DNA of 17,500 nucleotides from JBBIQS01 sp037442205. Lineage in GTDB: Bacteria; Myxococcota; Myxococcia; Myxococcales; UBA5297. This document shows positions 7,430-14,263 of this stretch, piece by piece (within the stretch, counting starts at the first letter, position 1; each line of letters begins with the position of its first letter). The position numbers were made by a program, and so were the translations under genes. Below the pieces are notes generated by a model. That model made no database searches. It saw only the letters and a list, made by a program, of their open reading frames with translations, and was not told the origin of the DNA. Location: assembly GCA_037442205.1 (NCBI GenBank), contig JBBIQS010000131.1, positions 1-17,500 on the forward strand, read 5' to 3'.

Positions 7430-8506
7430 CTACCAGAAGGTGCGCAGGATGATCTGCCCGCCGTAGCTCTGCGGGGTCCCCGACGGCGCCGAGCCCCCGC
7501 CGACCGCCCGCCCCTGGATCGGGTCGGAGTCGACCAGGGCGAACGCCGACACCCCCGCCTGCACGTCCCGCCGCCCGGAGAAGTAGAGCCCCAGCGCGGC
7601 GGTGTTGCGCGAGCGCCAGTTGGCCTCGCCGGTGTTGTCGTTGCTGATGTGGCGCGGGTTGATCTGGTACTCGAGCATCACCGCGATCGGGACGCGGATC
7701 GACGGCTTGAGGTCGGCGGTCAGCGCCAGGGCCAGCGGGACGGCGATGGTGGTGATGTGCGTCTGCCGCCGCGCCGACGGCCCGAGGTCGAACAGGTCGA
7801 GCGACAGCGAGTCGCCGTTGACCCCCAGCGAGGCCTGCAGCGAGAAGCTCGACCCCAGCGCCTGGGCCAGCGCCACGCTGGCGCCGTAGTTGAAGCGCGA
7901 GAACGGCGTCAGCAGCAGCTCGCCCAGGTTGCCGGCCAGCAGCTCCTCGAGGGTGGACCTGGGAGCGCTGGCCAGCGCGTCGATCAGCGCCAGCAGGTTG
8001 GCGAGCACCCCGGACGAGCCCCCCAGCGCCCCGCGCACCGAGAGCACCGTCCCCTGCAGCTCCAGCAGCTTGACCAGCGCCCCGACGCCGCCGCCCCAGC
8101 TGACGTTGGTCCCGCGGATGGCGATGTCTCTCACGCTCAGCCCGGTCGAGCCCAGCCCGGCCAGCGACCCGAAGATGGCCACCCGGTCGTGGACGCGGAC
8201 GCTCAGGTCGACGCTCTCGGCCAGCTGGGCCGAATGGAGGGTGAGCTTGCCGAGGATGCCGAAGGGAAGATCCGGGACCCGCTCCACGTCGCCGCCGGCG
8301 CGCAGCCCCAGGTAGCCGATGGGCAGGGCGAAGTCGGCCAGGGTCGGGGTCTGGAAGGTGTGGCCGCCCAGCTGGCGCCCTTCTCCGTAGGGGCACTGCG
8401 AAGCGGGCGGCTTGGCGGCGGCCTCGTCTTCGGCCGCCTGGGCGGGGGCGAGCCCGGCCATCGACAGCGCAACTCCCAGCAGCCACGCGCGGCGCGACAG
8501 GGACAT
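7430..8506 (-). CDS. Probable outer-membrane beta-barrel protein
   Basis: 358 residues from the ATG at 8506, which has a perfect GGAGG 6 nt upstream. A frame extending to 8566 is open but precedes the real signal peptide. Residues 1-24 are a clear Sec signal: S-R-R, a hydrophobic core, then A-Q-A followed by A-E-D-E. The mature part alternates hydrophobic and polar residues in many short strands and has repeated Gly/Ser turns (L-G-G-S-S-G), fitting a membrane beta-barrel. The last residues, I-I-L-R-T-F-W, end in an aromatic, as outer-membrane assembly (Bam) signals do, although Trp replaces the commoner Phe. No named family is recognised. It is followed by the SulP permease in an apparent operon, suggesting an outer-membrane route or a companion for that anion transporter. 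Confidence 0.75.
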   Translation of the reverse strand: MSLSRRAWLLGVALSMAGLAPAQAAEDEAAAKPPASQCPYGEGRQLGGHTFQTPTLADFALPIGYLGLRAGGDVERVPDLPFGILGKLTLHSAQLAESVDLSVRVHDRVAIFGSLAGLGSTGLSVRDIAIRGTNVSWGGGVGALVKLLELQGTVLSVRGALGGSSGVLANLLALIDALASAPRSTLEELLAGNLGELLLTPFSRFNYGASVALAQALGSSFSLQASLGVNGDSLSLDLFDLGPSARRQTHITTIAVPLALALTADLKPSIRVPIAVMLEYQINPRHISNDNTGEANWRSRNTAALGLYFSGRRDVQAGVSAFALVDSDPIQGRAVGGGSAPSGTPQSYGGQIILRTFW

Positions 8507-8512
8507 TCGGCA

Positions 8513-8517
8513 CCTCC
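8513..8517 (-). promoter_or_regulatory. Shine-Dalgarno GGAGG deciding the barrel-protein start
   Basis: GGAGG lies 6 nt before the ATG at 8506 and directly precedes a complete Sec signal peptide. It excludes the upstream in-frame start at 8566. Confidence 0.6.
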
Positions 8518-8680
8518 GGGTGCAAGCAGTCGTTCGCAATGTCGGCAGGCCAATCGACAGCCGCAATGCCTCAACTCACGGGGCGATCGCTTGTTTACCG
8601 GCAGGCCGAGAGTCCGTCTCCCTCGCAAGCGCGCCTTGCCCCGCCCAGCGGCGGACCCCAAGTGTGTGGAGGGCCCTTCC

Positions 8681-9610
8681 ATGACCGAGGCGCTTCATCC
8701 CCTGGACACCGCCCGCAACCTGGCGCTGCTGCTCCAGCGCCTGGCCGCCGAGGCGGCCGGCCACCCCGACTTCGCCCCCGGCGATCGAGCCCGGCTCGCC
8801 GCCGGCGCGGCGGTAAAGGGCGCGGTCGAAGAGCTGGAGGCGCGGCTGCCCGGACTGGACGGCGCGCTGGAGGCGTTCCTGCGCGACCTGGGCCGCACCC
8901 TGGCCCGGCTGGCGCACGAGGCCGCCGAGCGCCCCGGCTTCTCCCCAGGAGAGCGCGCCGAGTTGGCGGTGCGGGCCCTGGTCCGCGGCCTGTTCAAGGA
9001 GGTCCGCGCACTGGTCCCCGACCTGCAGGCCACCACCACCGTCGTCCTGGAGCGCGTCCGGGAAGCGCTGGAGAGCACGGCGGAGGAAGCGGCGGCGCGG
9101 GCCGGCGAGCTCCGCTCCCCCGGCGACCGGGCCCGGCTGCTGGCCGACGGCTTCGTGCGCGGGGCGGTCTCCCAGGGCCACGAGGCGCTGCCCCAGGTCG
9201 CGCAGGACCTCGAGCAGCTGGCTGCGCCGCTCTCCCGCCTGGCGGCGGCGGTCGGCTCGGGCCTCGCCGAGGGAATCAACGGCAGGGCCGACGAAATGGT
9301 GCTGGCCTCGGAGATCCTGGTCGACCGCTGCGCCCGGGCCCTGGTCCACGCCGCCGCCGACCAGCTGGCCGCCGAGGGCGCGCGCCTGGCCCAGCTGCGG
9401 CCGGGGCTGTCGCAGGCGGCCGGGGTGGTGCTCGGGCCGCAGGCCGGCGACGGGCGGACCTCCTCCGCCCTGCGGCGCGCCAGCCACGAGCTCTTCGCCG
9501 GCGCCTGTTCGGCGCTGGGCGAGGGCCTGCGCCGGCCGGCGCGGTTGGCCGCGCTGGGGGCCGGGGCGGCGGCGCTGGCCTTGGGAATCGCCGCCGCCGT
9601 CCGGCGCTGA
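8681..9610 (+). CDS. Tail-anchored alpha-helical repeat protein of unknown function
   Basis: 309 residues, extremely rich in Ala, Leu, Arg, Glu and Gly. Three tandem helical units of about 57 residues are visible, aligned on F-A-P-G-D-R-A-R-L (31-39), F-S-P-G-E-R-A-E-L (87-95) and R-S-P-G-D-R-A-R-L (145-153). Each is preceded by 'L-A-x-x-A-A' and followed by 'V-R/K-G-x...A-L-x-P-x-L/V'. Residues about 287-306 form one hydrophobic helix followed by V-R-R, a C-terminal membrane anchor with the bulk in the cytoplasm. GGAGGG at 8668-8673, 7 nt before the ATG, fixes the start. The open frame before it belongs to the divergent region. No family is recognised. The amphipathic repeats suggest scaffold, lipid- or protein-binding roles, without direct evidence. 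Confidence 0.72.
   Translation: MTEALHPLDTARNLALLLQRLAAEAAGHPDFAPGDRARLAAGAAVKGAVEELEARLPGLDGALEAFLRDLGRTLARLAHEAAERPGFSPGERAELAVRALVRGLFKEVRALVPDLQATTTVVLERVREALESTAEEAAARAGELRSPGDRARLLADGFVRGAVSQGHEALPQVAQDLEQLAAPLSRLAAAVGSGLAEGINGRADEMVLASEILVDRCARALVHAAADQLAAEGARLAQLRPGLSQAAGVVLGPQAGDGRTSSALRRASHELFAGACSALGEGLRRPARLAALGAGAAALALGIAAAVRR
8729..9235 (+). repeat. Three coding repeats of about 170 bp in the helical repeat protein
   Basis: Approximate units: residues 17-72 (8729-8896), 73-130 (8897-9070) and 131-185 (9071-9235). Spacing between the aligned (A/S)-P-G-(D/E)-R-A motifs is 56 and 58 residues. Similarity is at protein level only (SPGxRAxL and flanking helices), so the duplication is old. 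Confidence 0.6.
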
Positions 9611-9626
9611 GCCGCCCGACTCGTGG

Positions 9627-9959
9627 TCAGGGGTGCTCGGGGACGTAGACCAGCGTCGTGCCCTGGTAGTAGGGGCGGTAGTAGTCGGCGCCGCACTGGT
9701 AGTACTCGACGCCGTTGGTCACCATCCCGTGGCAGTTGCTCGGCAGCGAGTAGATGGCCGCGGCGGTGGCGGCGGTGGCCACGGCGGCGGTTCCCGCCAC
9801 CACCGCGGTACCGGCCACCACCGTGCGCCGGGTGGTCCGGCGGGCGACCCCGGCGTAGCTTCCCGGGGTGGCGGGCCTCCCGATCACCGCCAGCGCGTCG
9901 CCGGCGGCCAGGACCGACAGGGCCGCCGCGGCCGCCAGCATCATCTTCGAGCGCGTCAT
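9627..9959 (-). CDS. Small exported Tyr-rich protein paired with DUF2092 protein
   Basis: 110 residues. A signal peptide at 1-24 (M-T-R-S-K, hydrophobic core, A-L-A) is followed by a basic linker with T-T-R-R-T and a second Ala/Val/Thr-rich hydrophobic segment (about 46-70) that could span a membrane. The C-terminal about 30 residues read N-G-V-E-Y-Y-Q-C-G-A-D-Y-Y-R-P-Y-Y-Q-G, with two Cys in total (in S-N-C-H-G and Y-Q-C-G). This 'Y-Y-x-C-G-x-x-Y-x-R/Q-P-x-Y' tail is a recurring feature of short hypothetical proteins that follow DUF2092 genes. Its ATG (9959) overlaps the TGA of the DUF2092 gene (ATGA), so the two are translationally coupled. Function unknown; probably acts in the periplasm or envelope. 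Confidence 0.7.
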   Translation of the reverse strand: MTRSKMMLAAAAALSVLAAGDALAVIGRPATPGSYAGVARRTTRRTVVAGTAVVAGTAAVATAATAAAIYSLPSNCHGMVTNGVEYYQCGADYYRPYYQGTTLVYVPEHP

Positions 9960-10807
9960 GGCTTGTTCTCCTTCGGCTGCTGCGGCTGGCCCTGCGGTTG
10001 CCCCTGCGGTTGGCCCTGGCCGGACTGGCTCCCCGCGCCCCCGACTCCCGCCGGCCGCGGCGGTGGCAGGAACGAGATCTGCTTGGCCCCCGGCGCCGGG
10101 CGGAAGGCGAAGGTGTCGGCCGCGAACTTGGGCGACAGGTTCCAGTGGCGCAGCACCACCTCGAACTGCGGCTGGGCCGGCTGGTCCTTGGTGGTGATCA
10201 CGTACTTGGTCGGCAGCGGCTGCTTGCCGGCATCGATCCACAGCTGCCAGTCGACGTCCGTGGACCGGGCGGCCAGGTGGTGGGCCCGGGCGCCCTCGAA
10301 GACGTCCTGCCCCAGGTAGCTCAGCTCGGTCACGCCCTCCATCAGCCCCTGGCAGGCGTTGGAGTAGATCAGGTCCGCCGCCGGGGCCTCCAGCCCCAGC
10401 CGATCGCGCGCGTCGTCGAGGGCGGCGTCGAGGTTGTTGGGGGCCTGCGAGCGAGCGTAGGTGTTGGCGCCCTTGTCGTAGAGCACGAACTCCTTGCCGT
10501 CGTAGAGCAGGTACATGCTGGCCAGCGGCCCCACCCGCTCGCTGCGCAGCTTGGAGGGCCGCGCCACCGACACCGAGCTGCTGGCGTTGAACTGCACCCG
10601 CTGGCCGTTCTTGAGCACCACATCCACCGAGCTGTCGCCCTCGACCTGGAAGTTCTTGGTGCCCTCCAGCAGCTTGCACATCTCGTCCAACGGCTTCTTG
10701 GCCTGCGGGTCGATCTGCGGCGCCGCCGGTTGCTGCTGGGCCCGCGCGATTTGCGGCCAGGCGACCCAGGCCGCCCCGGCCAAAGTCATCAGGATCCATG
10801 CTCGCAT
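9956..10807 (-). CDS. DUF2092 family periplasmic protein
   Basis: 283 residues from the ATG at 10807, preceded by GGAAGG with a 7-nt spacer; an upstream in-frame ATG at 10885 lacks family character. Signal peptide about 1-23 (hydrophobic core, then A-R-A before Q-Q-Q). The body (about 35-245) fits DUF2092: 'F-Q-V-E-G-D-S-S-V-D-V-V-L', 'Q-R-V-Q-F', 'R-P-S-K-L-R-S-E-R', 'L-L-Y-D-G-K-E-F-V-L-Y', 'Y-L-G-Q-D-V-F-E-G' and 'W-Q-L-W-I-D-A-G-K-Q-P-L-P'. The family is periplasmic and looks like a LolA/LolB-type half-barrel that holds lipids or other hydrophobic ligands; the ligand is not known. The C-terminus is a low-complexity tail of repeated G-Q-P-Q. It overlaps the small Tyr-rich gene (ATGA). Confidence 0.8.
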   Translation of the reverse strand: MRAWILMTLAGAAWVAWPQIARAQQQPAAPQIDPQAKKPLDEMCKLLEGTKNFQVEGDSSVDVVLKNGQRVQFNASSSVSVARPSKLRSERVGPLASMYLLYDGKEFVLYDKGANTYARSQAPNNLDAALDDARDRLGLEAPAADLIYSNACQGLMEGVTELSYLGQDVFEGARAHHLAARSTDVDWQLWIDAGKQPLPTKYVITTKDQPAQPQFEVVLRHWNLSPKFAADTFAFRPAPGAKQISFLPPPRPAGVGGAGSQSGQGQPQGQPQGQPQQPKENKP

Positions 10808-10909
10808 TCGATTGCCTTCCGTAGCCCCGCCTTGGGAGCGAATGAGTGCGAGCAGGGTGGTGGGCATCGGGCGCCGGACAGGCAAGGCCCGGATCGGAGG
10901 TCCCTGCCG

Positions 10910-12046
10910 TCACAGGATGGTGGCGACGAGCTTGGAGGCGATCTCGCGCAGCGGGACCTCGGTCAGCAGCAGGGGAATCATCGGCAGCAGCACCGCCCCG
11001 GCGGCGATGGCCGCGCTGCGCCGGTCGAAGGGCATCAGCCTCACCTGCCCGATGACCTCGAAGGCATTGCCGATGTCGGCCAGGCTCTGGATGTCGCCGG
11101 TGCCCAGCAGGTCCTCGCGCCGCGCCTCGACGACCCAGCGCTGGTGGAACTGCTCCATGTAGTCGCGGGCCAGCAGTCCGTACTGGGCCCGCGCCTGGAG
11201 CTTGGCGCGCAGGATCCGGTCCGAGAACGCCAGCAGCGGCCCGAGGCCGATGGCCAGGGCGACCACCCCCAGCGCGGCGAGCGCGGTGGCAAAGCTGGTG
11301 AAGGGCACGCCATGGTGGATGATCTGCGTCGCCCAGGTCCCCGAGACGTTGATCGAGAAGGCCAGGAACACCAGCGCGAAGCAATCGCTGGGAATGGCCA
11401 GGATGCCCAGCCCGCAGCAGCGATCGGGATGGGTGGCGAGCAGCCGCATCGGCAGCCGCGAAGATCGCCAGAGGATCTGCACCCACACCGCCCAGCGCCA
11501 GAAGGACCGCAGCAGCAGGAAGTAGAAGAGCGGAAGGGAGATCAGGCCGTACCAGAGGAGGGCCGCGGAAACCGGTCGCGCGGCCAGCCTGAACTGGAGC
11601 GGGCCGATCGGAACCATCCACAGATTGGCCTGGCCGAGCAGCACCGCTGCCGCCAGGCAGGTCAGCTCAGCGGCCGCCGAGTTCCACCGCCGCGCGCCCG
11701 CGCGCAGCACCGACTCGAGGTGCTCCTGCTCGATCCCGGCCCTGGCGCGCAGCGGCTCGATCACCCCGTTGCACAGCCCGGTCAGCAGGTTCTCGGCGAT
11801 CAGGAAGATCGGGATGGACAGCAGCAGCCGAGCGTGCACCGCGAAGTCGGTCAGCAGCTGCCCGCCGCCGCGCGACAGCGGCGCCAACAGCAGGAGCGGA
11901 AGCCAGGCCAGCGCCACCGCGGCCAGCGCCACCCGCGCCATGCCCCGGTCGCCACTGGCGCCCAGCAGCCTGCTCGCCCGCAGCAGCGAGAAGAATGGCC
12001 CGCCGGACTCGAGGGGCGAAGAGCCTTCTGGCGAGGAGCGGTCCAT
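10910..12046 (-). CDS. Seven-segment integral membrane protein of unknown function
   Basis: 378 residues. Hydrophobic segments at about 38-57, 72-91, 127-146, 160-180, 211-233, 251-273 and 343-362 suggest seven membrane spans. Between spans six and seven lies a cytoplasmic-looking region with R-E-D-L-L-G-T-G-D-I-Q-S-L-A-D-I-G-N-A-F-E-V (about 310-331) and then R-L-M-P-F. This 'D-I-Q-S-L-A-D-L/I-G-N-x-F-E-V' motif recurs in hypothetical membrane proteins of Proteobacteria, but I know of no assigned function. Charged E-Q-E-H-L-E-S-V-L-R-A-G-A-R-R between spans two and three may be a second cytoplasmic loop. No strong Shine-Dalgarno precedes the ATG at 12046; an internal start near residue 36 would keep all spans. 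About 100 nt separate it from the DUF2092 gene. Confidence 0.72.
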   Translation of the reverse strand: MDRSSPEGSSPLESGGPFFSLLRASRLLGASGDRGMARVALAAVALAWLPLLLLAPLSRGGGQLLTDFAVHARLLLSIPIFLIAENLLTGLCNGVIEPLRARAGIEQEHLESVLRAGARRWNSAAAELTCLAAAVLLGQANLWMVPIGPLQFRLAARPVSAALLWYGLISLPLFYFLLLRSFWRWAVWVQILWRSSRLPMRLLATHPDRCCGLGILAIPSDCFALVFLAFSINVSGTWATQIIHHGVPFTSFATALAALGVVALAIGLGPLLAFSDRILRAKLQARAQYGLLARDYMEQFHQRWVVEARREDLLGTGDIQSLADIGNAFEVIGQVRLMPFDRRSAAIAAGAVLLPMIPLLLTEVPLREIASKLVATIL

Positions 12047-12175
12047 GCGCTCGGCGTCCGCAGGCGACCTCAGGGGAGCGATCGGACCACGCAGCGCCTG
12101 CCGCCTGGGGGAAGCTGGGCGAGGCTCGCGCCGCCGTCAAGGCGCCGAAGACGTCCCGCGAGGGGCTCCCCGGCC

Positions 12176-13174
12176 TCAGGCTGCCGCGAAGCTGCGTGGC
12201 CTGACCGGGCGGTTGACCGGATTGATCGGCTCCTGGCCGTCGAAGATCCGGGCCAGGTCGGCGACCACCAGCCGGGCCATCGCCAGCCGGGTCTGCAGGG
12301 TCGAGGTGCCGATGTGCGGGGTGAGCACGGCGTTGGGCGCGGCCAGCAGCGCCGGATGGACCTTGGGCTCATCCTCGTAGACGTCGATCCCTGCGCCGGC
12401 GATGCGCCCCTCGGTCAGCGCCCGCGCCAGCGCCGGCTCGTCGACCACCGGCCCGCGCGAGGTGTTGATCAGGTAGGCGGTGGGCTTCATCCGCGCTAGC
12501 GCGGCGGCGTCGATCAGGTGTCGGGTCTGCTCGTTCAGCGGGCAGTGCAGCGAAATGAAGTCGCTCTCGGCCAGCAGCGTGTCCAGGCCGCAGTGGCTCA
12601 CGCCCAGCGCCAGCTCGCGCTCGGGGGAAAGCCGGTTGCGGGAGAAGTAGATCACCCGCATCGAGAAGCCCTGGGCGCGCTTGGCCACCGCCTGGCCGAT
12701 GCGACCCATCCCGACGATTCCCAGCGTCGCGCCGCTGACGTGGCCGCCCAGGCAGTGGGTCGGGGTCCAGCCGCCGAACTTCCCCTGGCGCAGCAGCAGC
12801 TCGGACTGCGGCACCATCCGGGCGGAGGCGATCAGCAGCCCCATCGCTGCGTCGGCGGTGGCCTCGGTCACCGCGCCGGGGGTGTTGGTCACCCAGATCC
12901 CCAGCTCCTCGGCGGCCTTGAAGTCGACGTTGTTGAAGCCGACGGCGTAGTTGGCAACCACCTTGAGCCGCCCGGCCTCCCGCAGCAGCGGGGCGTCGAT
13001 CCGGTCGTTGAGCATCGAGACCACGGCGTCGGCGCCGCGCATCCCCTGCGCCAGCTCGTCGGCGGAGAGCGAGGCCCTGTCCGGGCCCACGGTGAGCTGC
13101 GCCCGCCCCTCCAGCAGCCGCAGCGCCTCGGCCGGCAGCGGCCGGCTGACGAAAACCCTAGGAAGCGTCGCCAT
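12176..13174 (-). CDS. D-2-hydroxyacid dehydrogenase, glyoxylate/hydroxypyruvate reductase type
   Basis: 332 residues, the normal size for the family. The NAD(P)-binding Rossmann motif is G155-M-G-R-I-G160. The catalytic residues are Arg240 (N-T-S-R-G-P-V-V-D-E), Glu269 (D-V-Y-E-D-E-P) and His287 (L-T-P-H-I-G-T). The substrate-side Y-A-V-G-F-N-N-V-D (about 76-84) and N-T-P-G-A-V-T-E-A-T-A-D are typical of glyoxylate/hydroxypyruvate reductases. They reduce glyoxylate to glycolate and hydroxypyruvate to D-glycerate with NAD(P)H in the cytoplasm. Exact substrate and cofactor preference cannot be read reliably. Its start overlaps the 3' end of yacG by 17 nt, so the two genes are co-transcribed, though their functions seem unrelated. 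Confidence 0.92.
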   Translation of the reverse strand: MATLPRVFVSRPLPAEALRLLEGRAQLTVGPDRASLSADELAQGMRGADAVVSMLNDRIDAPLLREAGRLKVVANYAVGFNNVDFKAAEELGIWVTNTPGAVTEATADAAMGLLIASARMVPQSELLLRQGKFGGWTPTHCLGGHVSGATLGIVGMGRIGQAVAKRAQGFSMRVIYFSRNRLSPERELALGVSHCGLDTLLAESDFISLHCPLNEQTRHLIDAAALARMKPTAYLINTSRGPVVDEPALARALTEGRIAGAGIDVYEDEPKVHPALLAAPNAVLTPHIGTSTLQTRLAMARLVVADLARIFDGQEPINPVNRPVRPRSFAAA

Positions 13175-13361
13175 CGTCTCTCGGCTGGTTGGGGAGCATG
13201 GGGGTCTCGTCCTCGTTCTCTTCCGCCCGGCCCGGCACCCGATACTCCTCCCCCAGCCACTTGCCCAGGTCGACGAGCTTGCAGCGGTCGGAGCAGAACG
13301 GGAATGCCCGGTTCTTGGCTCGCGGGGCGACCTCTTTGTCGCAGTTCGGACAGCGTCGCAT
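13158..13361 (-). CDS. yacG: DNA gyrase inhibitor YacG, zinc-ribbon protein
   Basis: 67 residues. Cys4 and Cys7 (C-P-N-C) with Cys23 and Cys27 (F-C-S-D-R-C) give C-x2-C-x15-C-x3-C, the zinc site of YacG. It is followed by the highly conserved C-K-L-V-D-L-G-K-W-L-G-E-E-Y-R-V-P-G. The tail (about 45-67) is acidic, as in other members. YacG binds the GyrB subunit and blocks DNA binding by gyrase (known from the E. coli protein). An in-frame TTG at 13397 would add 12 unconserved residues; the ATG at 13361 puts Cys4 at the usual place. No clear Shine-Dalgarno is visible before it. The last codons overlap the dehydrogenase start by 17 nt. Confidence 0.9.
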   Translation of the reverse strand: MRRCPNCDKEVAPRAKNRAFPFCSDRCKLVDLGKWLGEEYRVPGRAEENEDETPMLPNQPRDDGDAS

Positions 13362-13440
13362 GGGAGGGTGATAGGGCTTGGGATGTGAGGCTGTCAATCG
13401 CGGCCCAGCGGGTTCGGATCGATCGGAACTAGCTTGCGGG

Positions 13441-13640
13441 CCGCGGGACGTGCCAACGATTTTGAGACAGCGACCAACTGAGTTTACCGAGCAGCTACAG
13501 TCTTCTCCGGCTCAGTCTGAGGCGGGTTGATCCACACCGCCGTGGGCACTGCCGGCGGCGCGGGGGGCATGCGGACGAAGCGCTCCGGATGAGCCTGGTA
13601 GGCGCCGGTCAGGATGCGTTGGCGGCGCTCGACCACGGCG
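13441..13640 (-). mobile_element. 3' remnant of an IS3-family-like insertion sequence
   Basis: Reading the minus strand, 13639-13484 encode the end of a transposase (see the separate pseudogene entry). Just outside it, the minus strand reads TGTCTCAAAATCGTTGGCAC (13472-13453), which looks like the terminal sequence of several IS3-type elements that end in TGTCTCA...CGTTG. The outer edge is therefore probably near 13441-13455. The upstream part of the element (catalytic DDE region, the helix-turn-helix orfA and the other terminus) is absent up to 13768, where the small exported gene ends. The fragment cannot move by itself. Confidence 0.5.
13484..13639 (-). pseudogene. C-terminal fragment of IS3-type transposase (integrase core end)
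   Basis: 51 codons ending in TAA at 13486-13484. The core reads E-R-R-Q-R-I-L-T-G-A-Y-Q-A-H-P-E-R-F-V-R, then M-P-P-A-P-P-A-V-P-T-A-V-W-I-N-P-P. The string 'A-Y-x-x-H-P-E-R-F-V-R-x-P-P-x-P-P-x-x-P-x-A-V-W-I-N-P-P' is the usual C-terminus of IS3 OrfB transposases. No start codon or catalytic residues remain, and upstream of about 13640 the family resemblance stops, so this is a truncated relic. Confidence 0.65.
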
Positions 13641-13768
13641 CCAGAGGGCCGACGCCACAGGGATCGCCAAGTTTGGATCGAACCGAACTGGCCCTCGCAC
13701 GGTCGCCCGATGTCCAGGCGGGTAGCCGAGGACTCTTTGCAGCACGGAGGGCTGGCCAGTCGGTTCCT
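13641..13768. other. Non-coding stretch between IS remnant and the small exported gene
   Basis: Nothing recognisable is seen here apart from short open frames without family character. With the IS fragment it makes up the gene-free stretch 13362-13768. The stretch nearest yacG (13362-13440) holds no clear promoter or terminator either. Confidence 0.4.
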
Positions 13769-14263
13769 TCACCGGCCCCCACCAGAGCCGCTCAGTGTCC
13801 CGCCCCCAAGGACCTGCGAGATTTCCGCACTCGACCACTCGCCCTTACACTCGCGAATTCGACCAGCATTCTCCGGACGCCGATAATAGACCACCGCGGC
13901 CTCACTCTCGCAAATGTCCTTATAGAACGAGCACATTGAATCCCAAAACCCAGCATCAAGACGGACACGATCAAGCCCCCTCAGCAGAGACTCATCCTTC
14001 GTCGCATTATAAAGAGCAAGGAAGCGCCTCATCGAGCAGCCAACAACCTCATCGTCACTGCGAGAGTCAGAACGGGAGAGGCGCGTAAACAATAGATAGA
14101 CGGCATCCTCCCGCTCCTTCGCCGGAAGCCTCGACAGGTCGTCGAACACATGCATCGCCGCCGCCTCCGTTGGAACAGTGTTCCAATGGAGCCACCATGC
14201 CCCGGCAAACAATCCGGCAGCAGCGATACAAGCCACCAAAAGCACAATCGATTTACGCTTCAT
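13769..14263 (-). CDS. Exported small protein, candidate immunity protein of the Rhs toxin
   Basis: 164 residues, not recognised by family. Residues 1-27 (M-K-R-K-S, long hydrophobic core, A-W-W-L-H-W) are a signal peptide or N-terminal membrane anchor, so the rest faces the periplasm. The body is helical and charged (D-D-L-S-R-L-P-A-K-E-R-E-D, then S-R-S-D-S-R-S-D-D-E). It contains four Cys after the leader, a possible C-S-F-Y-K-D-I-C loop, and a Gly/Ser-rich end. Its ATG overlaps the TGA of the Rhs gene (ATGA), the classical place for an immunity gene. Periplasmic location matches the peptidoglycan-directed enzyme predicted at the toxin's C-terminus. It shares the lower GC content of that gene. 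Immunity is inferred from context only. Confidence 0.72.
   Translation of the reverse strand: MKRKSIVLLVACIAAAGLFAGAWWLHWNTVPTEAAAMHVFDDLSRLPAKEREDAVYLLFTRLSRSDSRSDDEVVGCSMRRFLALYNATKDESLLRGLDRVRLDAGFWDSMCSFYKDICESEAAVVYYRRPENAGRIRECKGEWSSAEISQVLGGGTLSGSGGGR

Noticed and set aside
7361..8680. Long upstream extension of the helical repeat gene
   Set aside because: Antisense to the barrel-protein gene; the Shine-Dalgarno at 8668 and the change in protein character fix the start at 8681.
8507..8680. Promoter elements in the divergent spacer between the barrel and repeat genes
   Set aside because: Promoters must exist here, but I found no -35/-10 pair of acceptable spacing by eye and will not assign positions.
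9975..10010. Short tandem DNA repeat (ggttgcccctgc units)
   Set aside because: It is explained by the Gly-Gln-Pro-Gln tail of the DUF2092 protein and is not an independent element.
12047..12175. Possible terminator hairpin (GGGGAGCCCC) after the dehydrogenase
   Set aside because: The stem has almost no loop and no U-run follows, so it is unlikely to work as an intrinsic terminator.
9623..12499. A 958-codon plus-strand frame
   Set aside because: Antisense to the DUF2092 and membrane-protein genes and part of the dehydrogenase; no motifs and low-complexity Arg/Gly/Gln content.
13512..13838. A 108-codon minus-strand frame over the IS remnant
   Set aside because: It is in a different frame from the transposase C-terminus and has no family character.
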